Of a stretch of 64,000 nt of DNA, positions 22,186 through 33,857 are shown piece by piece. The notes beneath the pieces were generated by a model. The model did no database searches, was not told the DNA's origin, and was given only the letters and a program-made list of their open reading frames with translations. Each line of letters begins with the position of its first letter. The first letter of the stretch is position 1. This DNA is from Gonatopus flavifemur (Eukaryota; Arthropoda; Insecta; Hymenoptera; Dryinidae), in assembly GCA_018340375.1 (NCBI GenBank), contig JAFFJZ010000006.1, forward strand, positions 20,094,001 through 20,158,000, read 5' to 3'. Both the position numbers and the translations under genes were made by a program.

Positions 22186-24639
22186 ATTATGCAGCTGTTT
22201 CCCGATTCGCTTTCAGCAATCCCATATCCTTTTCGAAGTATTATTACCAGAGAAAAATGAATGAAGGTGTATATTATTCTAACCGTAGTGAAAGAATAAA
22301 GATGACTTCCTGTCTCTATCAACAAAATAATGATGGAAGCCTGCCGAAACTCTAAGCCAAGGATATATATAGCTGGGAAAATTTTCGGCTGGATTTGTTC
22401 GATACGAATTTCACCGATGCATGAATTGCGTTGATTACACTCCATTAAAAATCGAAAAATTTTGATATAATTCGAATTAAAATTTTTCTAACAGAAGGGA
22501 GAATTTAATTTTTGTATGATTTGGAGTAATTTTTTATTTTGGCCATTTTAGCCGGCAATGAAAGCAATTTTTGCCCCTGGCTGGGATAAAATAAAAAAAC
22601 AGTCGGTTTGTTTTTCAAACCCTGGGTCGAAAGGCTCGCAAATCATTGAAAAAATTTCCTTGTGCGAGGGAGGGAAGTTTGTAACGCGTATTGATTGAGA
22701 ATCCACGTAACAAGTTTTTCGGAAGATCACACAAGTTTTATGTGCTCGTGTGAACAATGAAAGTCCATTCGCTCGACTCTCTTCCATCTTCATTTGAAGA
22801 AGAGCACTGGATGTACCAGCGATCCTAAACGATCGGAGATGAAATTTGAACTTTCTGCAAGATTTTATTTGTTGTTGACTGGTATACGTACGTATGAGGT
22901 ATACCACACACGTGTGGTAGGAGGACACTTTCCATACTTGAACTAAGGATTCTTCCCAATAGGGGAATACGACTTGATAGATTACCCTGTGTTTGTCCAC
23001 GTGTACCGGTCTCAAATGAGGGTCGAATAGTAACTTTTCGGGCTCGATGTTGATAGGACTTTGCCGTCTGCCTTTGGTGCAGAGGGACCACTGTGGGTTG
23101 ATCAATCCCCAAAATGATGGTCCTGGACATAAATCATATACGTTATCATTAGTAATTAATTCGAGAACGTCGAGATGTAATAATTTCTAAAAGCATATGG
23201 AATAAATTTGATCGAGTATTGAATTTTGTTTTGTCCCTGATCATCAATCCAACGTTACAACGGATTCTAATACACGAGGCGAGGTCTTATCCTCGAATTA
23301 ACCGATGACGTTACCACCACGTATCCTCTCCTAATGGATATTCAATAGTCGATTGCGATCGAAGCAAGGGTGAAGCAAGGTGAAGGAATAGGGAGAGAAG
23401 GAGAGAAGGATTACTGAAATTTCACTACAGAGATTCGGGGGAAAAAAGGTAGACAAATGAAAGGGTTTTGTACGTATGCTGCTGCTGGTGTTGCTTCTGC
23501 TGCTGCGAAATTAATTGACATCAACTCACAGATATTTAAAGCTTATTTCTATAGAATTGACTTTTCAAGGGAAATAGAAAATTCAGTCGATTCGATTCGA
23601 TTGAATTCTCCTCCTGGTACGTGCTCCGAAAAAGAAAGAGAAAAAGAAGAAGAAGGAGAAGAAGGGTAGTTTCAAGCTTGGCGAGTTCTAGCAGTAACAG
23701 GTAGATTCTTGTATTGTTTCGAACGAATTTTTGATGCGTCAGTATTCCTTTGCCATCTTCGTACCTTTGATCGTCATATATTAAATAAGTCTGTATCATT
23801 TGATGTTACAAGATGATGATTTTAGGGTTGACAGAAAGAGATGTAAAATGAAGAGAAGTTTTACAATGATCTGGGTGATAAAGGGAAATTAGTACGAGAA
23901 AAGATAGGGTGAACGACGGAAAACGTAAGATAATAAGGGTGTCACGACGCGATCTGACGGGCGTTGAAGCAAGAAGATAATGAGTGAAGGGGATGATACG
24001 GGGACATTTTTTGCATCCACGAGATTAGAACACGGGTAGAATAGAATTAGATTAAATTTACTATGCAGTACGGAAGATCGTTGAAGAGCTGAAATACTAT
24101 GTAGAAAACATCGGTGGTGGCGGTGAGAGGGAAGGAAGAACAAATGCAAAAATACTTTGATCATGTCGGAGAATAACTGACGAGGGATTAGAAAATATGA
24201 GAAGACAAAGGAAGGATAGGGAAGAGAAAAGATGATTCGAAGAATTTGAGAAAATAATAGAACAAGAGCAGATTGAAAGATGAAGAACCAATTTGCTGTT
24301 TCAGCGATTCTTTCTCTTTCACGATGGCCAGAAATGATACATGGAATCGTCGAGGGGAAAATGGATATGGTTCAACAGGGCATTAGATTGCGAGATAAGA
24401 TGTCGGATAAAAGCAAATCTTTTGATAAATAATCGATGGGACGGTTCGGTTACTCGAAACGATTAATATTAATTGCCAAGATTATCACGCCCGACAATTT
24501 TGATGCCTGACATCCTAAGAACATGATTCCATTCCTCCGTTGTATTTTTTTTTCTACGATAATAATTAAAGACCAACGAGAGAAGTAGTGGTTTCAAATT
24601 TCGATATGTTGCAAACAGAATGTGCGTATGATGTCATAT
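22186..24639. other. Single-copy intronic DNA around a CARP exon
   Basis: Apart from the exon at 22986-23122 there is no recognised gene. Purine-rich tracts occur at 23384-23410 and 23625-23668 (GAAGAAGAAGG type). The region is less AT-rich than the transposon blocks and shows no terminal repeats. Confidence 0.5.
22986..23122 (-). CDS. CA10: Carbonic anhydrase-related protein (CARP X/XI, CA10-like), second visible exon
   Basis: The exon is 137 bp, bounded by an acceptor (TTTATGTCCAG) and a donor (AGG, then GTAATC). It starts with the last two bases of a Gly codon split after its first base, then encodes 45 residues, PSFWGLINPQWSLCTKGRRQ through HLRPVHVDKHR, ending in phase 0. This is the N-terminal part of the CA domain. 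GLINPQWSLC corresponds to the YGxxNGPxxW region of catalytic carbonic anhydrases, and RRQSPINIEP to the conserved QSPINI block. The next exon follows 8.4 kb away at 14586 with the correct phase. The longer reading frame through 22548 runs past the donor into intron and should not be used. Confidence 0.94.
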
Positions 24640-24643
24640 TTAA

Positions 24644-24921
24644 CCCTCTGGGGATACACTGGATCAAAATGAGCCATCCTTTATTTCGAAAAGTTGTATA
24701 TCTCTCGAAAAGTATTTTTACATTTCTTTGAATATTAAATAAAACTATCAACTGTAGAGCAAAGCAGGTTTCGGATTCCCATTCTGCAAATTTCGGCGAT
24801 GAATTTAAGAAAAAAAACATTGCTCTACGATGTTTTAAAGCCGAGATATGAGCGATCTTGGGGAAAGAACACTTGGGTCAAACTGACTCAGTGTATCCCA
24901 TGTGTGAGTGTATTTCCAGAG
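24644..24921. mobile_element. piggyBac-like MITE, copy 1
   Basis: TTAA at 24640-24643 and 24922-24925 flanks the ends CCCTCTGGGGATACACTGG and CCAGAGGG. An internal GACTCAGTGTATCCCATGTG repeats the end motif. CCC..GGG ends at TTAA are typical of piggyBac. No ORF spans it. A diverged copy in the opposite orientation lies at 53012-53266. Confidence 0.85.
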
Positions 24922-25003
24922 GGTTAACTGCAGTAGAAATCACCGTGATCAAAATTCACTCCGAATATTTCAATGTTTTTTAGTATTCAATTTGAAGTAA
25001 TTT

Positions 25004-25031
<28 letters not shown>
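25004..25031. repeat. (GA)n microsatellite
   Basis: An AG/GA tract of about 28 bases immediately before a TCTCTGAAT-type word array (25040-25420). Confidence 0.9.
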
Positions 25032-25036
<5 letters not shown>

Positions 25037-25429
25037 GACTTGTCACGCAGCGATGGTATCCTGAATTTCTTAAATTTTCTTTAAATTTCTGCGAATCTCT
25101 TAAGATGTTTCTGATTGGGATTTGAAAGTTCCTCGAGGTGTTTTTAAAAGCTTTATAAATTCCTCTGAATCCCTCAGAATTTCATTTATTTAGATTTTGA
25201 AGCTTTATCTGAATTTGTGTGAATTTGTTTTCTAAGTCTCGTTTAGATTGTTTGGATCCTTTCGTTTATGCGGATTTCAAAGAGCCTTTCTCCAAATTTT
25301 TATGAATCTTTCTGCATTCTTGAGAATCATTCAAACTTAATTTCCAAAGTTTTCCCGCCGATTCTCTGAGTTTCTCGCAAAATGTCTCAATTGTTTCGAA
25401 TTACTTTGGAATCGAAGATCAAAAATTTT

Positions 25430-27943
25430 GGCAGGAAAAGAACTGTATTCTGTAGTTCTGTATTCGTGGAGAACTGTATCCTTGAATGTCTGTATTTTTG
25501 AAGAATTTTCTTCTCAAAGAACTGTATTCTTTAGATCTGGATTCATGAAAGACTGTATCCTCAAATATCTGTATTTTCAAAAAATTGTATTCGCACAGAA
25601 TTGGATTCTTAAATATCTCAGGGTTAATGATCCTTGAATTTCTTTGTTTTCTTATTAGGTAACCTATTCAACAGAAATTTGTGATTGGTCAATTCTGTTG
25701 GGGTTCAAGGCCCGCTATGAAACGTGTATCTGTATTCTGAAAAAACTGTGTCCCTTAAGAACTGTATTGTTGAAGAACTGTTTTCTTGTAGAACTGTATT
25801 CTTCGATATGTTTATTTTCCAAGAACTGTCTCCCTAAAAAACTGTATTCCTTATTTCTGTATTCGTGAAGACCTTTATCCTTAGATATCTGTATTCTCAA
25901 AGAATTTTTTTTTTGAAAGAACTGTATTCTCACGAAATTGGATTCTTAAATATGCGGATTCTGGAAAAACTGTCTCCCTAAATAACTTTATTCATTATTT
26001 CTGTGTTAGTGAAGAACTTTATCCTTAAATATCTGTATTTTCAAAGAACTGTATTCTCACGGAATTGGATTCTTAAATATGCGGATTCTGGAAAAACTGT
26101 CTCCCTAAAGAACTGTATTGTTGACGAACTGTTTTCTCGTAGAACTGTATTCTTCGATATTTTTATTGTCCAAGAACTGTCTCCCTAAAAAACTGTATTC
26201 CTTATTTCTGTATTCGTGAAGACCTTTATCCTTAGATATCTGTATTCTCAAAGAATTGTTTTTTCAAATAAGAACTGTATTCTCACAGAATTTGATTCTT
26301 AAATATCCGTATTCTGGAAAAACTGTCTCCCTAAATAACTGTTTTGATTATTTCTGTATTCGTGAAGAACTTTATCCTTAAATATCTGTATCTTCAAAGA
26401 ATTGTCTTTTCAAAGAACTGTATCATCACGAAATTGGATTCTTAAATATGCGGATTCTGGAAAAACTGTCTCCCTAAAGAACTGTATTGTTGACGAACTG
26501 TTCTCTTGTAGAACTGTATTCTTCGATATTTTTATTGTCCAAGAACTGTCTCCCTAAAAAACTGTATTCCTTATTTCTGTATTCGTGAAGACCTTTATCC
26601 TTAAATATCTGTATTCTCAAAGAATTGTTTTTTCAAAGAACTGTATTATCACGAGATGGATTCTTAAATATGCGGATTCTGGAAAAACTGTCTCCCTAAA
26701 AAACTGTATTCCTCATTTCTGTATTCGTGAAGAACTTTATCCTTCGATATCTGTATTCTCAAAGAATTTTCTTTTCAAATAAGAACTGTATTCTCATAGA
26801 ATTGGATTCTTAAATATCCGTATTCTGGAAAAACTGTTCCCCTAAATAACTGTATTCATTATTTCTGTATTGGTGAAGAACTTTATCCTTAAATATCTGT
26901 ATTTTCAAAGAATTGTCTTTTCAAAGAACTGTATCATCACGAAATTGGATTCTTAAATATGCGGATTCTGGAAAAACTGTCTCCCTAAAGAACTGTATTG
27001 TTGACGAACTGTTCTCTTGTAGAACTGTATTCTTCGATATTTTTATTGTCCAAGAACTGTCTCCCTGAAGAACTGTATTCCGTATTTCTGTATTCGTGAA
27101 GAACTTTATCCTCAAATATCTATATTTTCAAAGACCTGTATTCTCACAGCATTGGATTCTTAAACATCCGTATTCTGAAAAAACTGTCTCATGAAATAAC
27201 TGTATTGTTGAAGAACTGTTCTCCGGTAGAGCTGTATTCTTCGATATTTGTATTGCCCAAAAACTGTCAACCTAAAAAACTCTATTTTTTTCGTGAAGAA
27301 CTTTCTCCTTACATATCTGTATTTTCAAAGAACTGTATTCTCGCAGAATTGGATTCTTAAATATCCGTATTCTGAAACAACTGTCTCCCTAAAGGACTGT
27401 TTTCTTGTAGAACTGTATTCTTCGATATTTGTATTGTCCAAAAACTGTCTCCCTAAAAAACTGTATTCTCAATACCTATATCTGAGTGAATGACTATTCG
27501 AAAGTTGTTAATTGTTGTCATCGAATTGTATAATTATTGTTGTAAGCGATCTTTATTATCAATTTCCATTTCATCAACACCTCCCGTAGAAAAGTTTTCC
27601 TTGTTCATATCTATAATTCTGCCAAATTCCATCTTATTGTCCATGTTTTGAGGAAACAATGGGGAAAGGGTTAAGGAAATTTGGCATGGACGAGGAAAAC
27701 TTTTGTACGGACTTCTCAATGACTATTCGCTTGAATATAAGTATTAAGAATACAGCTGTTTAGGAAGACAGTCCTCTGAGAATACAGATATTCAAGAATG
27801 AGGTTCTTCAAGAGAACAGTTCTTCAACGACACATTTATTCAGGAAAATAGTTCTTTGAAAATACAGATATTTAAGAACACAGTTCTTTGGAAATAAAGA
27901 TATTTGAGAATACAGAAATGAATGATATAGTTCTTGTTCTGCC
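25430..27943. mobile_element. 2.5-kb minisatellite-filled element with GGCAGNAC ends, copy 1
   Basis: The left end is GGCAGGAAAAGAACTGTATT and the right end ATATAGTTCTTGTTCTGCC. About 2 kb (25440-27480) is a higher-order tandem array built from AAGAACTGTATTCT, TTAAATATCTGTATTCT and AACTGTCTCCCTAAA. An inverted shorter array lies at 27745-27930. Between them is a non-repetitive core (27490-27740) beginning TGACTATTCGAAAGTTGTTA that is conserved in copy 2 at 62263-62809. Many frames stay open because of the repeat composition, but they are not genes. No target duplication was found. Confidence 0.8.
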
Positions 27944-30900
27944 AATATGTTTTGAGATTCATTCCTCTCTACGATGTAGTAAAATTCATTACCCAGTGCA
28001 TTTGTTGAAATATTCCAGCACGTATAGTGGGATTTCACTACGAAAATTGTGATTTTGCGGTACAAAATCCGAAAAATTTCAGTGTTTGTACTAGAGAATG
28101 AATTGACTGTGATATTCCAAATCTTTCAAACAATGTAAATTCTTTTGTAAATCGTTGAATTTGTGGAAAGTTTTTCTAGCCCTCATTTTCAGCTTCGTTA
28201 GCTAAATTTTAGCTAATGCTGCTAAGAAATTCTAGAAATCTCCTCGCGCGAAGTGTTCCTGGATTTCATCGCGATTCCATAAGCATCGCAGATGATTTAA
28301 TTCGTTCTATCAGCAAAGAAAACTACGTTGAATCCGAATTATTGAAAGTCAGGTGACATCTTAACCAATTCGACTACCCGAAATCTCAATAAAACATAAT
28401 AAAATTCACTTTTCCGGTTTCCATTGATTATCCTTCCGTCAATTTCACCCTTGGTATAATGAAATTGCTCAAACGATACATATAAATCGCGATACCGTAA
28501 ACGATTCGATCGTCCCACTCGAAATCTGAAATTCTGTAATGTACCAATCAGGATATCCGCTTGTTATTCGAACACGAACGTGTGCACACATATGGGTCGG
28601 AATAGCGTTATATCGTTTCGCATCGGGTTCGCGATTGCAATGCGTATACCGAGGGTACATGAATTTGCTCACGCAATGTCGTTGTCGCACTTGTAAATTC
28701 GGTAATTAAAGACATCGTTTCTGTATTCGCGTCGCGATGACGATGATGACGATGGCGCGTCGTCGGTATCGCTGTCGTTCGATATCGTGTTCCCTTCCGG
28801 TTGAGAATTTTCATTTTAATTCAGTTTCCTGCGAAATTAGAAACTTGGTTTTCGCGTTCAAGGATATAACGAGAGAACGATCATTCCATACACGACGCAT
28901 CCATTCGAGTTGGTGATAGATTTTTCAATGCGGTACCTCGGACGGCATTGTTCTACAATTAATAATAATAAATTATACGATTAGAGTAGAGGAGGTCTGG
29001 GTATTATAGGCTCCAAACCATAGAAGAGACCCTCAACTTGAGACTCCTGTAGTAGTAGGGACGTTATTCAAGCAACCGAGGTGGGTTTGAATTAATCACC
29101 GTTGTCTAATTAATCAACGTCAGTATGACATTGAAAGTGGTTTAGATTATATTCGCATAAGATGGAATTCTGATATCATAATCATATTCAATCCAATATC
29201 AAACAGCTAAGATCCTTTCGAACATTCGAGAGGATAGATGGGAAAGATTATTATTATTATTATTATTCTAAACGTCCGATGAGATACGAACCTAGGATCG
29301 TTTATCAAAAAAGAAACAAAAAAAACATCATGAAATTCGTGAGAAAGTTTATTGCTTCTTCCTCATATATGAGTTTCGCGTCGCAAAATTTCAATACGTG
29401 GAATTCGAGTGGGCTTCTTTTTGTTGTTCTTGTATATCTCTCGTGTATGTCATAAATATGGAGGTTTTTTTATGAAACCGTCTGAAAGAAAACCCTTTGA
29501 ATAATGCATGTATTTAAAGTGATTCAACGACAAATATCTATTTGAAAACAGGGAGGAAAGATGAAACAGTGATTTGCTGCATCCTATGAAAAAATGAGAA
29601 TGATGAAACAGAAGAACAGAATTGCATCGCAATTCATTCCAATCGCTTCGATAATCGATTCCAAAGTTTTTCTTTACGTATCGTTATTATTAAGGGAGTT
29701 TCATTCAACGACAAATTTCAAACTACGTATATATGTAATTCAAATATTTTTCATTCGATTACAGATATTTTCTCTTGATTCGATGAAACGGTAATGAAAT
29801 TTCCAGCAAAATACTTCCCCGTACCGTAATAAATGGAATAAAACGTCCAACGACTTTGCCTTGTCTTGGAGGATGCAAGAGAAAACGAAAGAAAATACAT
29901 GTGGGAAAATCAAATTTTCAAGATAGAGGATAACTCGATAAATAGAAATACGGGAAAGAGAGGATCATTTGACTTTCAGACAATGGAAGAGGAAAAAGGA
30001 AAAGAGAGACAGAGAGAGAGAGAGAGTCCAATCAAGATGTTTTTCAATGCTGAAATTCATCCCAGGGATCAGTATATTTAGGCGTAAAGCTAGATACAGT
30101 TGGCCCACCGCCGGTGTTGGTACGGAATTCATATGCATATATGAATAGATTTGACTGTTCCCCAATCAACTGTCTCGTGGGACGCTGCTGTATAGAATGA
30201 GAAAGCTTGTGACTGGCAAATAATTTTTCATCAAATAATCAGAGAAGCGATGCAGAGGAATTATCATCACTCACCAGAAATTCCATCGTAGGTCCACCAT
30301 TCGTCCCAGCTCGCTTCCAATTCTGTAATCACAAAACAACAACAACAACATTACAATACTTTCTCTAATATCCTAATTTACTCTGGAATTCTTGAGCTCA
30401 TCGATTGTGGAGAAACTTTTCTCTCGCTAACTCGTGGGTTACTTTCAATAACGTGAACAGGAGAGAGCAAAGAAGAGAAAGAGTTCATAAATAATTGTTT
30501 CAGATGTACATAGACCGCACGACGAAATGCTAGAAAAAGGAGATTTTTAACGAGAGTTGATGTTAAACGCATGTTTTTCCCTCATTATTTGTTCAGTCCT
30601 CGGTGAAATTTAACACTAATGGTTTCGGAGTTTTCAACATGTTTGTTGAGTATCTTTTTCCATTTAGCATGGAGCGCGCGGGCTGTGCATTATCACGTCT
30701 CCCGACGAGATCTCTGAATATTTCTAGTGAGAAAAAAAAAACATAAAGGTTAAAGAGAAGAGCGAAAGATGAAAAACTAGAAAGCAAAAAGGGCAATGCA
30801 TGGTTTTGTTTTTTATTTCTATGCGATGATCGTTGTTACGATCGAAGGAGCAGAGGAGGGACGTAGTCGTCAATTTAGAATAAAAATATCTAGAGTTTGT

Positions 30901-31361
30901 TCCACGTGTTGAACGCGGAGGGTGGTGGTGTTGTCGATATCGTGTAAGAGACAACACGATAATTTGATACCAACGCGGTTCTAGACTATGGAAATGCGTG
31001 ATGGACTCGAGGATTGAAACAACCCTCGAGTCCACCAACTTCCAACGGCAGCCTGTTTGAAAACAATTTAGTATGTTGCCTGGTACAGGGCACTCACGAG
31101 TCTATACACTTATGATCCTCGTAAATGGATGCTCGAGAACTACATATAATAAAGATATAATTATTTTCAAAATATAAAATATAGTATTCAACAATTTTTT
31201 CATCGACCTATATATATCAAGGCCCAAGGCTGAACCAGCAAAGGGGAGAAAAAGAGTAGCATTTAGATTCTTGGGATACCGAGGAGCATGAAATTGCGAT
31301 CGTGAAACTTTGAAAGAAAATTATTAATTGAAAATTTTGGAAATAAATGACAGAAAAAGTA
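27944..31361. other. Single-copy DNA around the first visible CARP exon
   Basis: Apart from the exon at 30275-30322 there is no recognised gene. ATT repeats lie at 29248-29268 and AG repeats around 30006-30026, and 28560-28800 is CG-richer than its surroundings. It is probably upstream or intronic sequence of the CARP gene. A first coding exon with a signal peptide was looked for and not found. Confidence 0.45.
30275..30322 (-). CDS. CA10: Carbonic anhydrase-related protein (CARP X/XI, CA10-like), first visible exon
   Basis: A 48-bp micro-exon lies between an acceptor (TTGTGATTACAG) and a donor (CTG, then GTGAGTGA). It begins with two bases of a split codon, encodes LEASWDEWWTYDGIS, and ends with the first base of a Gly codon completed by GA at 23122. 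Together they read ISG/PSFWG. The WWTYDGISG motif is the N-terminal edge of the CA domain in insect CARPs. It was found by splice phase and motif, because it is too short to stand out as an open frame. A preceding exon supplying one base of the first codon, the start codon and probably a signal peptide must lie to the right, possibly outside the window. Confidence 0.9.
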
Positions 31362-31847
31362 CCCATGCAGGTATTGCCAAGACTGAAAAAAAAACCCAAG
31401 CTTGTCCCAAGGTTGGCACATGTGTCAGAAACAAACCTCCGTTAAAAATAACTGGACCCATGATAATTGGTTTCATGAATGTCCCGTTGTTCCCAATGGA
31501 TGTACAGTCAGTCATGCTACATTTGTTAATATTTTTGAAATGGTCACTACATTTGGTACAAGCTTGGCACAAGTGTAAGCAATCGAGCATTCGTTGAGAA
31601 CAATAATTGTGCCAATATTGCCCACATGAGTAGCACAATGTTCATAAATATTGACTGAATTTTGAATTTACAATGGCTGAAGACTTGGGGATAACCATCG
31701 GGCCAGGGCTGAGCCGATCTTCCTGCCATAATTAATCCTACACACTATAGTTTAAACTAATTAGTTTGAGCATAATTCAAAAATAGAATCAAAATTGATT
31801 AAAATATCAGAGAACGCTAATTTTCCAATGATCATACAAGCCTGTCA

Positions 31848-32945
31848 CACTGTAAAAAAAAACTGGAAATTTACTGTGCAACTGGACTGGAAATTTCCAG
31901 TGCTAGTACTGGAATATGGATATTCCAGTACATGTACAGAGATTTTGTTGTTACGTTACTGAAAATTTACCAAGCATAACTGAAAATTCAGTCATTGTAC
32001 TGGAATTTTCAAGTTTGAGATGATGTACTGAAATTTTGCCATGATTTCGCGAAAATTTTACCGGCTCGTACTACAATTTTATAGTTCTTGTGCACCAAAA
32101 AAAAATATTCCCTCAAAAAGGACTTGAGAAAAAATTTGGAATTTAGAAAAAAAAACCTAATCGTTGGTATACTGGAATTATACAGGTTTTTAACTTCTCA
32201 GGTTTTGTGATGGAATTTTCCAGTTACTATGCAATTGAATTATACAGGTTTTGAACTGCAATTTTCAGGTCGTGTGATGGAATTTTCCAGTTGCTATGCA
32301 ACGGAATTTCATCACTGTTGCACTGAAATTTTCCACTTCTATTGGACTTCGTCATTTCTGGCAGGAAAAATTTCAAGTCTTTATATTAAAAATTTCCTGA
32401 TTGAGATTTTGAATAATAATTGTAATTGTAGCCAATGAAATTGATATATGAGGTTTTTCCAAGACTTATCCTCTTGTGTTCTAGATATGAAGCATATGTA
32501 GTAACCCAAGCTGGCCTTCCAACATGTCGCGCTATAGCTCATCGGTTAGGTCTTAGGTTTCAGTTGGTAGGCAGGTAGAAAAGTGTGGGTTCAAATCCTG
32601 TTAGGTAGACATGAGTTTCTGTCCATCCAAATGAACGATCAAAAGTTTCTCAATCATCTTGGAACACAAGGACCCTGCAAAATCACTTTGCGTGAGCAAT
32701 TTTTTTTCAATTTTCATGGATATTTTCAGCATTAATTTTCCAGTACATGTCCTGGAAAAGTCCAGCTCGTGTACTGAAAAATTCCAGTACCGAGGCTCAG
32801 AAAATTTCCAGTTTTGATGCGGAAATTCCATAACGTTTGCACTGAATTTTTGCAGTACAAATGTGCTGAAATTTTCCGGTACATGTACAGGTTAATGACT
32901 TCCAGTACATGTACTGGAATTTTCCGGTGAAATTTTTTTACAGTG
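31848..32945. mobile_element. CACTGTAAAAAA element filled with CTGGAAATTTCCAGT words, duplication CA
   Basis: The ends are CACTGTAAAAAAAAACTGG and the inverse of CCGGTGAAATTTTTTTACAGTG. CA flanks at 31846-31847 and 32946-32947. The interior is a chain of degenerate, self-complementary ACTGGAAATTTTCCAGT and CAGTACATGTACTGG words, with an A/T-rich stretch and a tRNA-like insert at 32527-32612. It inserted into the CCCATG-type element. CACTG ends with a 2-bp duplication resemble animal CACTA/EnSpm elements. Confidence 0.8.
32527..32612 (+). repeat. tRNA-like sequence inside a word-array element
   Basis: TATAGCTCATCGGTTAGG resembles an A-box and GTGGGTTCAAATCCTGTTAG a B-box. The spacing between them is longer than in a class I tRNA. 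The closing stem is not convincing, so this is a tRNA-derived repeat or pseudogene, not a called tRNA gene. Confidence 0.5.
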
Positions 32946-33185
32946 CATGTACGGTATTCTGAGGGAGAAAGTCATGAACTGAAATATGAATCTGCGATCA
33001 ACGAAGCATTGGTTGATACTTGATAAATGAATTGGACCGGGCCTGGCAAATCCACTGACCCGAACTTGTCCTGATATCATCATTCCCAAGCCTGGGCCAA
33101 GTTTGGTAATTGTTCAAGACAAGTTTCGGTAGATCTTGTGCCAGGCTTGCTCCATCATTGGTCCATTGGTCCATACACACATGGG

Positions 33186-33857
33186 TAGTTTTACGTCAAA
33201 ACTAATACCGCCATTGGGTCTTTGGTAGAAATTTGTTTGGGCTTCCCATTTACAATCCACGTACTAGATGGGACCCACATGGGAGCAACTGGATAACACA
33301 TTCCAGCCAATTTGACTTTAGTGCCCAAACATTTAGTCGATTTATGTAGATTTTTCTTGCGTCAACTGATCGTACAGTAACATTGATGGTCCATCAACAC
33401 GGTCAGAGGAATAAAAGGACGCCCCAACGTTTCAATTTGTCACTCGGGATTATTTGATGGAAATAAATTCAAAAGCAACGTTCTTGGCTGGAGATTACAT
33501 ATTAAAATACATTGTTACCTCATTCATAAATGTGATTTTACATTTTTAATTACCAATTTGAACAACATTCCAGCAATTCCCTGGGACTTCTGGATGGGCA
33601 CAGGCCAGAAAGTGCGTTACAAAAGTAGCTGGGAACCAACCCAACATCTGGGGTCCATCTGATGCTCGATCATATTTTCTACTAGGGGTTCTACTAGAAG
33701 AATCGGTCGAGAAACATGTGTAATATTCTGACTTTGGATCTTTCAATTGTTTCAAAAAGATAATAAATAATTATTGTATATGTAATTTATTCATTCCAGT
33801 CCATAGCTAAATTAACGGAGATGAGAAAGGAATGGGAGATGGATTCTTGGGAGTGTA
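33186..33857. other. Repeat-derived sequence without a gene
   Basis: The stretch carries words like GGGACCCACATGGGAGC and CTGGGAACCAACCC, similar to the CCCATG and TGGGCC arrays, but complete ends were not located. Confidence 0.35.

Larger units (their letters stand above)
31362..33185 (-). mobile_element. CCCATG-type element, TA duplication, interrupted by a CACTG element
   Basis: The left end is CCCATGCAGGTATTGCC and the right end ATACACACATGGG, with TA at 31360-31361 and 33186-33187. It is the inverted counterpart of 56250-56998, and the flanking parts align in order (31362-31847 and 32946-33185). Words such as CAAGCTTGTCCCAAG and CCTGGGCCAAG recur in both orientations. Without the insert it would be about 724 bp, close to the 749-bp copy. 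Confidence 0.85.

Noticed and set aside
22548..22985. Extension of the CARP frame leftward past 22986
   Set aside because: A donor site lies exactly at the phase-0 boundary and the family sequence continues in the exon at 14586, so this part is intron read-through.
25430..27490. CRISPR-like array
   Set aside because: Repeats are degenerate, irregularly spaced and themselves form the spacers. The genome is eukaryotic, so it is a minisatellite.
25428..27493. Several open frames with repeated LKYLYFQRTVFS-type peptides
   Set aside because: They arise from the AACTGTATTCT minisatellite, whose units avoid stops in some frames. The pattern is explained by the DNA repeat.
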